The notes beneath the pieces are model-generated. The model worked only from the letters and a program-made list of their open reading frames with translations. It had not been told where the DNA came from and ran no database searches. Of a stretch of DNA of 23,600 nucleotides, positions 6,965 through 15,790 are shown in pieces (the stretch's first letter is position 1; each line of letters starts with the position of its first letter). Source of the DNA: VRUE01 sp036557525 (GTDB lineage: Bacteria > Actinomycetota > Thermoleophilia > Solirubrobacterales > 70-9). The stretch covers positions 1-23,600 of the forward strand of contig DATBHH010000028.1 of assembly GCA_036557525.1 (NCBI GenBank). Direction: 5' to 3'. The position numbers and the translations under genes were made by a program.

Positions 6965-7327
6965 ATGCTTCATCACGTCCTGCTCGAGGTCTCGGATCTG
7001 CCGCGGAGCGCCGCCTTCTACGACGCGCTGCTCGCGCCGCTCGGCTGGCGCCGCCACTTCGAGGAGGACGAGACAATCGGCTGGGGGATCGCGAAACCCG
7101 TCTTCTTCATCTCCGGCCACCGCGCCCCGCAGCCGGGGTTCGGTCTGCTCAGCTTCTCCGGCCTCGGAATCGTCGCCGTGAAGGCGGCGTGGGAGGGAGG
7201 CGTCGCCGCCGGCGGCACCAGCACCGGCGATCCCGGCGACCACAGGTCGCACGGCTCGGGCTCGTACTCGGCATTCCTGCAGGACCCTGACGGGTATGAA
7301 ATCGAGGTGACGGTCGGAAGTGACTGA
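6965..7327 (+). CDS. VOC (glyoxalase/bleomycin-resistance fold) family protein
   Basis: This 120-residue protein is a single vicinal-oxygen-chelate domain unit. It opens with LHHVLLEVSDLPRSAAFYDALLAPLGW, with a potential metal-ligand His at residue 3 or 4, and ends with YSAFLQDPDGYEIEVTV, where the Glu two before the final strand is the usual second ligand. Dimers of such units form a metal site acting on glyoxal adducts, aromatic diols or antibiotics, so the reaction cannot be assigned. GAGGAG 7 nt before ATG 6965 supports the start. It sits 27 bases before gap and may share its transcript. A methylglyoxal-detoxifying role beside glycolysis is a tempting but unproven idea. Confidence 0.85.
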   Translation: MLHHVLLEVSDLPRSAAFYDALLAPLGWRRHFEEDETIGWGIAKPVFFISGHRAPQPGFGLLSFSGLGIVAVKAAWEGGVAAGGTSTGDPGDHRSHGSGSYSAFLQDPDGYEIEVTVGSD

Positions 7328-7354
7328 GGAAACGATTCGAGGAGGGACTGGACC

Positions 7355-8356
<1,002 letters not shown>

Positions 8357-8369
8357 CCGCCGCGGAACG

Positions 8370-9587
8370 GTGAGTTTCTCGAAGGCAAGCGTCCGCGACG
8401 TCCCGGTCGCGGGCGAGCGGGTCCTGCTCCGCGTCGACTTCAATACGCCCCTGGAGAAAAGACCGGCGGAATATGTCGTCGCAGACGACATGAGGGTCAA
8501 GGCGGCGCTGCCGACGATCGAGCTCCTCCGCGAGCGGGGGGCGGCGCTCGTCCTCTGCTCCCACCTCGGGCGGCCGGGGGGGAGGCCCGACCCTGAGCTC
8601 TCGCTGCGGCCGGTCGGCGAGCGGCTGGGCGAGCTGCTCGGAGCGGACGTGGTCCAGGCCCCGGCGGTCGTCGGCCTCGAGGTCGAGGAGCTCGCCCGCG
8701 GCCTCGAGCCGGGCGGAATGCTGCTGCTGGAGAACCTCAGGTTCGAGCCCGGCGAGACCGAGAACGACCCGGAGCTGGCGATCGCGCTGGCGGCGCTCGC
8801 CGGCCTCTACGTCAACGACGCATTCGGCGCCGCCCACCGCGCCCACGCCAGCACCGAGGGCGTCGCCCACGTCCTCCCCGGCTACGCCGGCCTGCTGCTC
8901 GAGCGCGAGGTGACCGAGCTGACCGCGGTCGTCGAGTCGCCCGCGCGGCCGCTGGTCGTCGTCCTCGGCGGCGCCAAGGTCTCCGACAAGGTCGGTGTGA
9001 TCGACAGGTTCCTCGAGATCGCCGACCGGATCCTGATCGGCGGGGCGATGTGCTTCAGCTTCTTCCGCGCCGAGGGGATCGCCACCGGCGATTCGCTGGT
9101 CGAGGAGGAGGGCGTGAGGCTCGCGGCCGAGGCCCTCGAGCGCGCCGAGCGCTCCGACTGCGAGCTTTCCCTGCCGGTCGACCTCGTCATCGCCGACCGC
9201 TTCGACGCCGAGGCCGAGCGTCGCGAGATCGACGGCGTCGAGGTGCCGGACGGATGGATGGGCCTCGACCTCGGCCCGCGCACCGCCACCGCCTACGCCG
9301 AGGCGATCGCCGGTGCCGGGACGGTCCTCTGGAACGGCCCGATGGGGGCGTTTGAGCTCGAGCCGTTCGCCGCCGCCACCCGCGTCGTCGCCGAGGCCGT
9401 CGCCTCGGCGCCGGGCACTACCGTCGTCGGCGGCGGCGACTCGGTCGCCGCCGTCCGCCAATTCGGCCTCGCCGGCGGGATCGACTGGATCTCGACCGGA
9501 GGAGGAGCCTCGTTGGAGCTGCTCGAGGGCAAGAAGCTGCCCGGGGTGGAGGCGCTGATGGAGGGTGGGTCGGGGGGCGAGCGATGA
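8370..9587 (+). CDS. pgk: Phosphoglycerate kinase
   Basis: This 405-residue cytoplasmic enzyme transfers the acyl phosphate of 1,3-bisphosphoglycerate to ADP. The N-terminal substrate domain shows RVDFNTPL, SHLGRP, ENLRF and YVNDAFGAAHRAHAS. The C-terminal nucleotide domain shows GGAKVSDK, WNGPMGAFE, GGGDS and STGGGASLE. The loop after RVDFNTPL (LEKRPAEYVVADD) replaces the usual short segment before the conserved DDxR, a minor variation. The GTG start at 8370 is 13 bases after the gap stop with GGAA just upstream. The stop overlaps the tpiA start by 4 bases (ATGA), so the two are translationally coupled. Confidence 0.97.
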   Translation: MSFSKASVRDVPVAGERVLLRVDFNTPLEKRPAEYVVADDMRVKAALPTIELLRERGAALVLCSHLGRPGGRPDPELSLRPVGERLGELLGADVVQAPAVVGLEVEELARGLEPGGMLLLENLRFEPGETENDPELAIALAALAGLYVNDAFGAAHRAHASTEGVAHVLPGYAGLLLEREVTELTAVVESPARPLVVVLGGAKVSDKVGVIDRFLEIADRILIGGAMCFSFFRAEGIATGDSLVEEEGVRLAAEALERAERSDCELSLPVDLVIADRFDAEAERREIDGVEVPDGWMGLDLGPRTATAYAEAIAGAGTVLWNGPMGAFELEPFAAATRVVAEAVASAPGTTVVGGGDSVAAVRQFGLAGGIDWISTGGGASLELLEGKKLPGVEALMEGGSGGER

Positions 9588-10333
9588 CGCGGACCCCCTT
9601 GTTGGCCGCGAACTGGAAGATGCACAAGACCGTCGCCGAGGCGGCGGGGTTCGTCGACGCGCTGCTGCCCCGGATCGCGGCGGCCGAGCACGACGTCGTC
9701 ATCTGCCCGTCGTTCCTCGCCCTGCGCGAGGTCGTCGAGCGCTCGCGCGGCAGCGCCGTCCGGGTCGCGGCCCAGAACATGCACGAGGCCGAGGAGGGGG
9801 CCTTCACCGGAGAGGTGTCGGCGCCGATGCTGGTCGAGGCTGAGGTCGACGCGGTCGTGCTCGGCCACTCCGAGCGGCGCCGGCTGTTCGGCGAGACGGA
9901 CGAGGCGCTCGCCCGCAAGGTGCCGGCGGCGCTGGCGGCGGGCCTCGAGCCGATTCTCTGCGTCGGCGAGAGCGAGGAGGCCCGCGACGGCGGCCAGACC
10001 GAGGCCGTGCTCGAGATCCAGCTGCAGGCCGACCTCGCGGGCGTCGAACCGATCCGGCTCGCCGAGGTCACGATCGCCTACGAGCCGATCTGGGCGATCG
10101 GCACGGGCCGTACCGCGACGCCGGAGCAGGCCCAGGAGGCGATCGCCTTCATCCGCGACCTCCTTCGCGAGGGCGGTGCCGAGGCCGAACGCGCGCGGAT
10201 CATCTACGGCGGATCGGTGAAGCCCGACACCGCGGCCGAGCTGATGGCCCAGCCCGACATCGACGGAGCGCTGGTCGGCGGCGCAAGCCTCGACGCGGCC
10301 GATTTCGCGGCGATCGTCGAGGCGGCGGGCTAG
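9584..10333 (+). CDS. tpiA: Triosephosphate isomerase
   Basis: This 249-residue TIM barrel interconverts dihydroxyacetone phosphate and glyceraldehyde-3-phosphate. The substrate-binding Asn10 and Lys12 are in AANWKMHK, the catalytic electrophile His95 in LGHSERR, and the catalytic base Glu167 in AYEPIWAIGTG, which is followed by the flexible loop. The phosphate-binding IIYGGSVKP and GALVGGASL segments are at the C-terminus. The length is typical. The ATG lies inside the end of pgk (ATGA), and gpmI follows after 7 bases. Confidence 0.98.
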   Translation: MTRTPLLAANWKMHKTVAEAAGFVDALLPRIAAAEHDVVICPSFLALREVVERSRGSAVRVAAQNMHEAEEGAFTGEVSAPMLVEAEVDAVVLGHSERRRLFGETDEALARKVPAALAAGLEPILCVGESEEARDGGQTEAVLEIQLQADLAGVEPIRLAEVTIAYEPIWAIGTGRTATPEQAQEAIAFIRDLLREGGAEAERARIIYGGSVKPDTAAELMAQPDIDGALVGGASLDAADFAAIVEAAG

Positions 10334-10340
10334 GTCGGTC

Positions 10341-11861
10341 GTGAAGACCGTTTCCTCGGTCGCGTTGGTGATCCTCGACGGCTGGGGCGTCGCCGAGCCC
10401 GGGCCCGGCAACGCGATCTCGCTGGCCGACACCCCGGTCTTCGACCGGCTCTGGTCCGAGTTTCCGCACACCCGGCTCTCCGCCCAGGGTCGGGACGTCG
10501 GCCTCCCGGACGGCCAGATGGGAAACTCCGAGGTCGGCCACCTCAACCTCGGCGCGGGCGCCGTCGTCAGGCAGGACCTGGCCAGGATCGACGACGCGAT
10601 CGCCGACGGCAGCTTCTTCGACAACTCGGCCCTGCGCGGCGCCTGCGACCGCGCTCGTCGCAGCCCTCGCGGCCGGCTCCACCTCCTCGGCCTCGTCTCC
10701 GACGGTGGCGTCCACTCCGGCTGGGAGCACATCGAGGCGGCGATCGAGCTCGCCACACAGGAGGGTGTTCCCGACCTCGTCGTCCATGCCTTCACCGACG
10801 GTCGCGACACGCTGCCGCACGGAGGCGCCGAGTACGTCGCCGAGCTCGAGCGCTGGCTTTACCAGGCGGGCCGGGTCGCGACAGTCTCCGGCCGCTACTA
10901 CGCGATGGACCGCGACACCCGCTGGGAGCGGACCAAGCTGGCCTACGACGCGATCGTCCACGGCGAGGGCCTGCGCGCGGATTCCGCCGGGCAGGCGGTG
11001 ACCGACGCCTACGACCGCGGCGAGACCGATGAGTTCGTGAAGCCGACCGTCGTCGGCGAGTACGACGGCGCGGCGGCGGGCGACGTCGCGATCTTCCTCA
11101 ACTTTCGCCCCGACCGCGCCCGGCAGCTGACCAGGGCGCTGGCCGAGCCCGGCTTCGAGGAGTTCTCGCGCAGCGGCGGCCCGGTCCTCGACCTGACGAC
11201 GATGACCGAGTACCGCAAGGGATGGCCGTACCCGGTCGCGTTTCCGGAGGCGCGGCCGGAGACGACCCTGGCCGAGGTCGTGGCCGAGGCCGGGATGCGT
11301 CAGCTCCATGTCGCCGAGACCGAGAAGTACGCCCACGTCACCTACTTCTTCAACGGCGGCAGGGAGGACGAGTGGGATGGGGAAGAGCGCCGGCTCGTCG
11401 AATCCGCCCGCGACGTCCCGACCTACGACCACCGGCCCGAGATGAGCGCCCGGGCGGCCGCCGATGCCTTCATCGAGCGCTGGTCGAGCGGAGAGTACGG
11501 CTTCGGGATCATCAACTTCGCCAACCCGGACATGGTCGGCCACACCGGCGTGATACCGGCCGCGGTCGCGGCCGTCGAAACGGTCGACGCCTGCCTCGGC
11601 GACGTCATCGCCGCTGTCGAGGCCGGCGACGGCGCCTGCATCATCACCGCCGACCACGGCAACTGCGACAACATGCTCGAGCCGGACGGGTCGCCGAACA
11701 CGGCGCACTCGCTCAACCCGGTGCCGCTGATCGTCACCGAGCCCGGCCTCGAGCTGCGCCCGGGAGGGATCCTCGCCGACGTCGCCCCGACCGCCCTGGC
11801 GTTGCTGGGCATCCCCCAGCCGGAGGCGATGACCGGGCGCTCCCTGCTCGATGAGGGCTGA
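10341..11861 (+). CDS. gpmI: Phosphoglycerate mutase, cofactor-independent (iPGM)
   Basis: This 506-residue, metal-dependent enzyme converts 3-phosphoglycerate to 2-phosphoglycerate through a phosphoserine intermediate. It belongs to the alkaline phosphatase superfamily and is unrelated to the cofactor-dependent mutase. Metal ligand Asp13 is in ILDGWG and the nucleophile Ser63 in MGNSEVGH. Further active-site segments include HAFTDGRDT, NFRPDRARQ, NFANPDMVGHTG and ITADHGNCDNM. The length is normal for bacterial iPGM. The GTG start at 10341 comes 7 bases after tpiA, with GGTCGGTC rather than a strong ribosome site upstream. The last 11 bases overlap tgt. Enolase and pyruvate kinase are not in the window. 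Confidence 0.97.
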   Translation: MKTVSSVALVILDGWGVAEPGPGNAISLADTPVFDRLWSEFPHTRLSAQGRDVGLPDGQMGNSEVGHLNLGAGAVVRQDLARIDDAIADGSFFDNSALRGACDRARRSPRGRLHLLGLVSDGGVHSGWEHIEAAIELATQEGVPDLVVHAFTDGRDTLPHGGAEYVAELERWLYQAGRVATVSGRYYAMDRDTRWERTKLAYDAIVHGEGLRADSAGQAVTDAYDRGETDEFVKPTVVGEYDGAAAGDVAIFLNFRPDRARQLTRALAEPGFEEFSRSGGPVLDLTTMTEYRKGWPYPVAFPEARPETTLAEVVAEAGMRQLHVAETEKYAHVTYFFNGGREDEWDGEERRLVESARDVPTYDHRPEMSARAAADAFIERWSSGEYGFGIINFANPDMVGHTGVIPAAVAAVETVDACLGDVIAAVEAGDGACIITADHGNCDNMLEPDGSPNTAHSLNPVPLIVTEPGLELRPGGILADVAPTALALLGIPQPEAMTGRSLLDEG

Positions 11862-13059
11862 GCCGCAGCGGCTTGGCTTCGAGGTCGGCGCCCGCGACGG
11901 TGCCGCCAGGGCGGGGGTACTGCATACCGCTCACGGGCCGGTCGAGACCCCGGCCTTCATCCCGCTGGCGACGAAGGGGACGGTCCGCTCGCTCGACTCG
12001 CGGGAGGTCGCCGGCATCGGCTTCGAGCTGATCCTCGGCAACACCTACCACCTGTTCGTCTCGCCGGGGCCCGATCGGATCGCCGCGGCCGGCGGGCTGC
12101 ACGGCTTCATGGCCTGGGACCGCGCCCTGATCACCGATTCGGGCGGATTCCAGGTCTTCTCGCTGGCGCACGGCGGCGTCGCCGACGAGGTCAAGGGGAG
12201 CGGCAGGCCGGGAGGCGGACTCCACGGCGCGGTGGTGAGGATCGACGAGGACGGGGCGCGGTTTCGCTCCTACCGCGACGGGTCGGAGCTCTTCATCTCG
12301 CCCGAGGTCTCGATGGACGTGCAGGCCAAGCTCGGCTCCGACATCGCCCTGGCCTTCGACGAGTGCACTCCCTACCACGCCGACCGCGACTACACGGCGC
12401 GCTCGATGGAGCGCACCCACCGCTGGCTCGGGCGCTGCCTGGCCTGGCACGGGGAGAATGGGCCCGATCGCCAGGCGGTATTCGGGATCGTCCAGGGCGG
12501 GGTCCACGAGGACCTGCGGCGGGAGTCGGCGCAGGCCGTCTCGGAGGCGAGGGTCGACGGTGTCGCGATCGGCGGCACGCTCGGGCGCGACAAGGGTGAG
12601 ATGCACGGCGTCCTCGCGCTGACCGCGCCGCTGCTGCCGGTCGATGCCCCGAAGCACCTGCTCGGGATCGGCGACGTCGACGACCTCCTTGCCGGGATCG
12701 CGCTCGGCCTCGACGTCTTCGACTGCGCGATCCCGACCCGCCTCGCCCGTCATGGCACCGCGCTGGTCCCCGACCCCGAGCACCGCTTCCGGCTCGACCT
12801 CCGCAAATCGGGCTGCGAGGGGAGCCGCGAGCCGCTCGTCGACGGCTGCCCCTGCGACGCCTGCACCCGGCACGACCGCGATTACATCTCCTACCTCTCG
12901 CGGGCCGAGGAGCTGACCGCCGTACGCCTCCTCTGCCTCCACAACCTCACCTTCCTGCGCCGGCTGATGGCCGGCGCCCGCGCGGCGATCGAGACCGGCG
13001 CCTTCGAGGACTACCGCTCCCGCATCCTCTCCGGAAGATCGCCGTACACGCTCGGATAG
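11851..13059 (+). CDS. tgt: Queuine tRNA-ribosyltransferase (tRNA-guanine transglycosylase)
   Basis: Tgt swaps the guanine at the wobble position of GUN-anticodon tRNAs for the queuosine precursor preQ1. The 402-residue product shows TPAFIPLATKGTVRSL and the active-site TDSGGFQVFSL (Asp96). It also shows the FDECTPYHADRDY and GIVQGGVHEDLR segments, and the nucleophile region LGLDVFDCAIPTR. The zinc ligands are Cys333, Cys335, Cys338 and His364, with the same 26-residue Cys-to-His spacing as E. coli Tgt. Residues about 111-129 (EVKGSGRPGGGLHGAV) are longer than the usual short link after DSGGFQVFSL. ATG 11851 overlaps gpmI by 11 bases, so the glycolytic transcript probably includes it. QueA and the preQ1 pathway are not in the window. 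Confidence 0.96.
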   Translation: MRAEPQRLGFEVGARDGAARAGVLHTAHGPVETPAFIPLATKGTVRSLDSREVAGIGFELILGNTYHLFVSPGPDRIAAAGGLHGFMAWDRALITDSGGFQVFSLAHGGVADEVKGSGRPGGGLHGAVVRIDEDGARFRSYRDGSELFISPEVSMDVQAKLGSDIALAFDECTPYHADRDYTARSMERTHRWLGRCLAWHGENGPDRQAVFGIVQGGVHEDLRRESAQAVSEARVDGVAIGGTLGRDKGEMHGVLALTAPLLPVDAPKHLLGIGDVDDLLAGIALGLDVFDCAIPTRLARHGTALVPDPEHRFRLDLRKSGCEGSREPLVDGCPCDACTRHDRDYISYLSRAEELTAVRLLCLHNLTFLRRLMAGARAAIETGAFEDYRSRILSGRSPYTLG

Positions 13060-13157
13060 GTGGCTCGGGCGGGTGGCGTGGAGGGAGCGGGGTCGAGGAC
13101 GTCCGCGCCCCCAGGCCCCCTCCCCCCACGACAGGGCCGCCCGCCGCCGACCACCTA
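13058..13157. terminator. GC-rich imperfect inverted repeat between convergent genes
   Basis: The gap between tgt and the convergent kinase gene is very GC-rich and folds back on itself. AGGTGG at 13058-13063 pairs with CCACCT at 13151-13156, and the pairing continues imperfectly inward (TCGGGCGGG against CCCGCCGCCGA). An inner GGAGCGGGG is complementary in part to CCCCCTCC. Both stop codons lie in the outer stem. It may act as a bidirectional terminator, but there is no T-run. It shares CGGGCGGGTGG with the uvrC insert. Confidence 0.35.
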
Positions 13158-14369
13158 TTCGGTGTTCTTGTGGACGAGTTCCTTGAACTCTTCGACGACC
13201 TTGTCGACGGTGTTGCCCGCGACTTCGGTCGCGTGGACCCCGCTGGCGCGGTCGGTGGCCAGGATCACCGCCGTCGCCACCGCCGCCGCGATCAGGACCA
13301 GCGCGACCATCGCGAGGACGAACCGCGCGAAGCGCGAGAAGGCGCTCGGACGGGACGGCGGCGCTGCCGCGGGCGGCGGCGCGCCCATCGCCGGCGCCGG
13401 CTCACGGCGGGGCCGCGGCGGCGGTACCGGCCTGAACTCGGTCCTGCCGGTTTCCTCGAGACGGCGGGTGGCGGCCTCGTCGTCGAGAACGCGGGTCGCC
13501 GAGGTCCCGTCCTCGGGCGGCAGCGTCACATCCTCGCCTTCGAGGCCGAGCCGGAGGCCCCCGGCGAACTCGTCGGCGCTCGCGTAGCGCCTGCTGGTGT
13601 CGCCCTCGAGCGCCCGCAGGACGGCGCCGCCGAGCGGCTCCGGCACCTCGTCGTTGTAGGTGCTTGGGGGCAGCGGCCGCTCGTTCTGCTGGCGCACGGC
13701 GAGCTCGGCGAGGGTGGATCCCTCGTAGGGGAGGCGGCCGGTCAGGAACTGGTAGAGGACGACGCCGAGCGCGTAGACGTCGGTCGCCGGGGTCGCCTCC
13801 TCGCCCCGGACCTGCTCGGGCGAGAGGTAGGCGGCGGTGCCGACCACCGACCCGACCTGGGTGATCCGGGTCTGTTCGATCGCCCGCGCGATCCCGAAGT
13901 CGGTCAGTTTCACGGTCAGCTCGCCGCCGGCGATCGGCCCGCCGACGATCATCAGGTTGCCCGGCTTGACGTCGCGGTGGATGATCCCGCGCCGGTGGGC
14001 GTAGTCGAGCCCGGCGCAGGCCTGGATCCCGACCTCGGCCGCGAACCGCGGCTCGAGCGGGCCCTGGCGCTGGAGGATCTGCGCTCCCGAGCGCCCCTCG
14101 ACGTACTCCATCACGATGTAGTGGCGCCCCTGGTCGATCCCGGTGTCGTAGACCTGGACGATGTTCGGGTGGATCAGTTTCGCGACGGCGAGCGCCTCGC
14201 GGCGGAAGCGGGCCACGAACCGCTCGTCGTCGGAGAGGTGCTCGGCGAGGATCTTCACCGCCACGGTGCGCTCGAGGATGCGGTCGGTCGCGCGGTGGAC
14301 GGTCGACATCCCGCCCGAGCCGAGCCGGCCGTCGATCTCGTACCTGCCTGAGAGGAGCCCGGCCTCCAT
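13155..14369 (-). CDS. Membrane-anchored Hanks-type Ser/Thr protein kinase (PknB-like, no PASTA)
   Basis: This 404-residue kinase has its catalytic domain at residues 10-275: Gly-rich loop LGSGGMS (16-22), Lys39 in VAVKIL, catalytic HRDVKPGN with Asp133, DFG at 157-159, and the SPE end of the activation loop at 183-185. An acidic and then Pro/Arg-rich linker (280-345) leads to one membrane helix at about 349-371. The external tail is only about 33 residues, so there are no PASTA or other sensor domains. The start ATG 14369 overlaps the stop of the upstream lipoprotein gene (TGATG); the frame is open further upstream but that part overlaps the lipoprotein gene and is not conserved-looking. The kinase may sense the envelope through that lipoprotein, which is an inference from the operon only. 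Confidence 0.94.
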   Translation of the reverse strand: MEAGLLSGRYEIDGRLGSGGMSTVHRATDRILERTVAVKILAEHLSDDERFVARFRREALAVAKLIHPNIVQVYDTGIDQGRHYIVMEYVEGRSGAQILQRQGPLEPRFAAEVGIQACAGLDYAHRRGIIHRDVKPGNLMIVGGPIAGGELTVKLTDFGIARAIEQTRITQVGSVVGTAAYLSPEQVRGEEATPATDVYALGVVLYQFLTGRLPYEGSTLAELAVRQQNERPLPPSTYNDEVPEPLGGAVLRALEGDTSRRYASADEFAGGLRLGLEGEDVTLPPEDGTSATRVLDDEAATRRLEETGRTEFRPVPPPRPRREPAPAMGAPPPAAAPPSRPSAFSRFARFVLAMVALVLIAAAVATAVILATDRASGVHATEVAGNTVDKVVEEFKELVHKNTE

Positions 14370-14962
14370 CAGCCGCCCTGCCCGCCTTCGGCCGGGCTCG
14401 CCGATTCGACCCCGCCGGACGGGGCTTCTTCCGTTTCCTGTCCCGGCGGGGGTTTTTCCTGCCCGGGCGGGCCTCCGGCCGGGCCGGATTCGCCTTCCGG
14501 CGGGGGTGCCTGTTTTTCTTCCTGCCGTTCTTCCCTTTCCTCTTGCTTTTCGGCTTTTTCTTCTTCCTTTTCGGCCTTCTTTTCCGCCTCTTCTTCGGCC
14601 TTTTCTTCGCTTTCGGAGGGCGCGATTTCCGCCGGCGCGACGGTTTCGGGTTCTTCCGCTTCTTCGCATTCCTCGACGACTTCGTTGAGGCGTTCGGCCC
14701 CGTCGGTGAGGGCCTCCTTCAGCTTCCTGTCGACGCCCCCGAGCGCTTCGATCTGTTCGCTGATCTGCGCCGCCGCGCTTTCGGCGCCGACGCAATCCCC
14801 TTCGTCGGCGAGCTGCTGGACGGATTCGAGGTTGGCGGTGATCTCCCTGGCCGTGTGGCCGGGGAGGAGCTTGGCGTCTTCGCCGCCGCAGGCCGACAGG
14901 GCCGCCACCGCGACGACACCGAGGCCGGCGACGATCGCTGTCCTGGCTCGATGCGCGCTCAT
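14369..14962 (-). CDS. Glu/Lys-rich coiled-coil lipoprotein, operon partner of the kinase
   Basis: I do not recognise a named family. The 197-residue product has a signal sequence with lipobox LSAC, giving a lipid-anchored Cys25. Residues 30-100 look helical and contain two further cysteines (57 and 99). Residues about 105-150 are almost entirely Glu, Lys, Ala, Gln and Arg, a probable extended charged helix. The C-terminal 45 residues are Pro/Gly/Glu-rich and disordered. It should stand out from the membrane into the cell wall. It overlaps the kinase gene by one base, so the two are co-expressed; a sensory or scaffold role for the kinase is an inference. It uses 39 GAA to 5 GAG codons for Glu. 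A TAGACT -10 lies 6 nt before ATG 14962, with no ribosome site. Confidence 0.85.
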   Translation of the reverse strand: MSAHRARTAIVAGLGVVAVAALSACGGEDAKLLPGHTAREITANLESVQQLADEGDCVGAESAAAQISEQIEALGGVDRKLKEALTDGAERLNEVVEECEEAEEPETVAPAEIAPSESEEKAEEEAEKKAEKEEEKAEKQEEREERQEEKQAPPPEGESGPAGGPPGQEKPPPGQETEEAPSGGVESASPAEGGQGG

Positions 14963-14968
14963 GCGGCG

Positions 14969-14974
14969 AGTCTA
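14969..14974 (-). promoter_or_regulatory. -10 element for a leaderless lipoprotein-kinase transcript
   Basis: On the minus strand TAGACT (TANNNT) is followed by exactly six bases and then the ATG at 14962, so transcription should begin at or next to the start codon. No purine-rich ribosome site is present. The -35 is unclear: TTGATT lies only 14 bases upstream of the -10. Confidence 0.45.
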
Positions 14975-15015
14975 GAGAAAGGGTTGGGAATCAAATTTGC
15001 CTGCATCTGCAGGGT

Positions 15016-15753
15016 TCAGTGACCGATGAACAGTCGATCGGCGAGCGGTTGAGGGAGCTTGGCGGCGACGATCGCCTCGGCCGTTTTCTCGATCTCGTAG
15101 GGCACCCGCCTGAAGAGCACCGTCGAGGCCTCTGTATCGAGTGCGAGCCAGGCCGCCCGCGGGTCGCTGTCGCGCGGCTGGCCGACGCTGCCGGGATTGA
15201 CCAGCCACCTGCCGCCGCTGACGTCGATCAGGGACCCGTCGGCCGCCTGCGCGCTGCGGACGTTGCCGCCGGCGCCGTCGAGCCGGGTGAAGAACAGGGC
15301 GACGTGGGAATGGCCGATCAGGCAGATCCGCTGCGACTGCGCGTCGAGGCAGGCGTCGGCCTGCTCGCGGGTCAGCACGTACTCCCAGATCGGGTCGCGC
15401 GGGGACGCGTGGCAGAGGTCGATTCCCTCACGGCGGCCGGCCGGCTCGAGACCGCGCAGGAACGCGAGCGTCCTCGCCGCGACCACGCCCTGGGTCCAGG
15501 TCACCGCCGCCGCGGCGCTCTCCGAGAACGACTCGACCTCGAGCTCGCCGAGGACGGCGAGATCGTGGTTCCCGGCGAGGCAGATCGAGCAGCGCTCGCG
15601 GACCAGGTCGGTGCAGGCGTCGGGATCGGGCCCGTAGCCGACGACGTCGCCGAGGCACCAGACCTCGTCGACCCCGGCCTCCTCGATCGACTCGAAACAG
15701 GCCTCGAGGGCGGCCAGGTTGGCGTGGATGTCCGCGATCACGGCGACCCGCAA
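15016..15753 (-). CDS. Calcineurin-like metallophosphoesterase (YfcE/MJ0936-like)
   Basis: This 245-residue cytoplasmic protein has every metal-binding motif of the small metallophosphoesterase family: Asp8 and His10 in IADIHANL, Asp36 in CLGDVVGYGPDP, Asn62-His63-Asp64 in GNHD, His115 in CHASP, and His148 and His150 in GHSH. GGRWLVNPGSVGQPRD near the C-terminus is typical of the YfcE-like subgroup, which hydrolyses phosphodiesters, or diadenosine polyphosphates in some members. The natural substrate is unknown. The start is TTG 15753 because it gives the conserved MRVAVIADIH beginning. It is divergent from argS, with only 37 bases between the starts. Confidence 0.92.
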   Translation of the reverse strand: MRVAVIADIHANLAALEACFESIEEAGVDEVWCLGDVVGYGPDPDACTDLVRERCSICLAGNHDLAVLGELEVESFSESAAAAVTWTQGVVAARTLAFLRGLEPAGRREGIDLCHASPRDPIWEYVLTREQADACLDAQSQRICLIGHSHVALFFTRLDGAGGNVRSAQAADGSLIDVSGGRWLVNPGSVGQPRDSDPRAAWLALDTEASTVLFRRVPYEIEKTAEAIVAAKLPQPLADRLFIGH

Positions 15754-15760
15754 GGGAGCC

Positions 15761-15766
15761 AGGGTA
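15761..15766 (-). promoter_or_regulatory. Possible -10 for the metallophosphoesterase gene
   Basis: On the minus strand TACCCT (TANNNT) lies 7 bases before the TTG start, and no ribosome site is visible between them. This fits a leaderless mRNA, though a leaderless TTG start would be unusual. The rest of the short divergent gap shows no clear -35 for either gene. Confidence 0.22.
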
Positions 15767-15790
15767 CCCGGCGCCAGCGTGGCTCATACG

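Noticed and set aside
9563..9578. G-rich end of pgk as a quadruplex
   Set aside because: Only three separate G-runs are present, and the stretch simply encodes the Gly-rich C-terminus GGSGGER.
14500..14620. T- and C-rich stretch resembling a terminator or AT island
   Set aside because: It is the plus-strand view of GAA and AAG/AAA codons for the Glu/Lys-rich segment of the lipoprotein, not a separate signal.
14370..14795. Upstream extension of the kinase frame
   Set aside because: The extension is an Arg/Gly-rich out-of-frame reading of the lipoprotein gene. The kinase domain begins right after ATG 14369, which overlaps the lipoprotein stop.
15000..15013. Short palindrome CCTGCA-TC-TGCAGG
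   Set aside because: A two-base loop is too tight for a stable hairpin and there is no T-tract. It could be an operator, but nothing supports that beyond symmetry.
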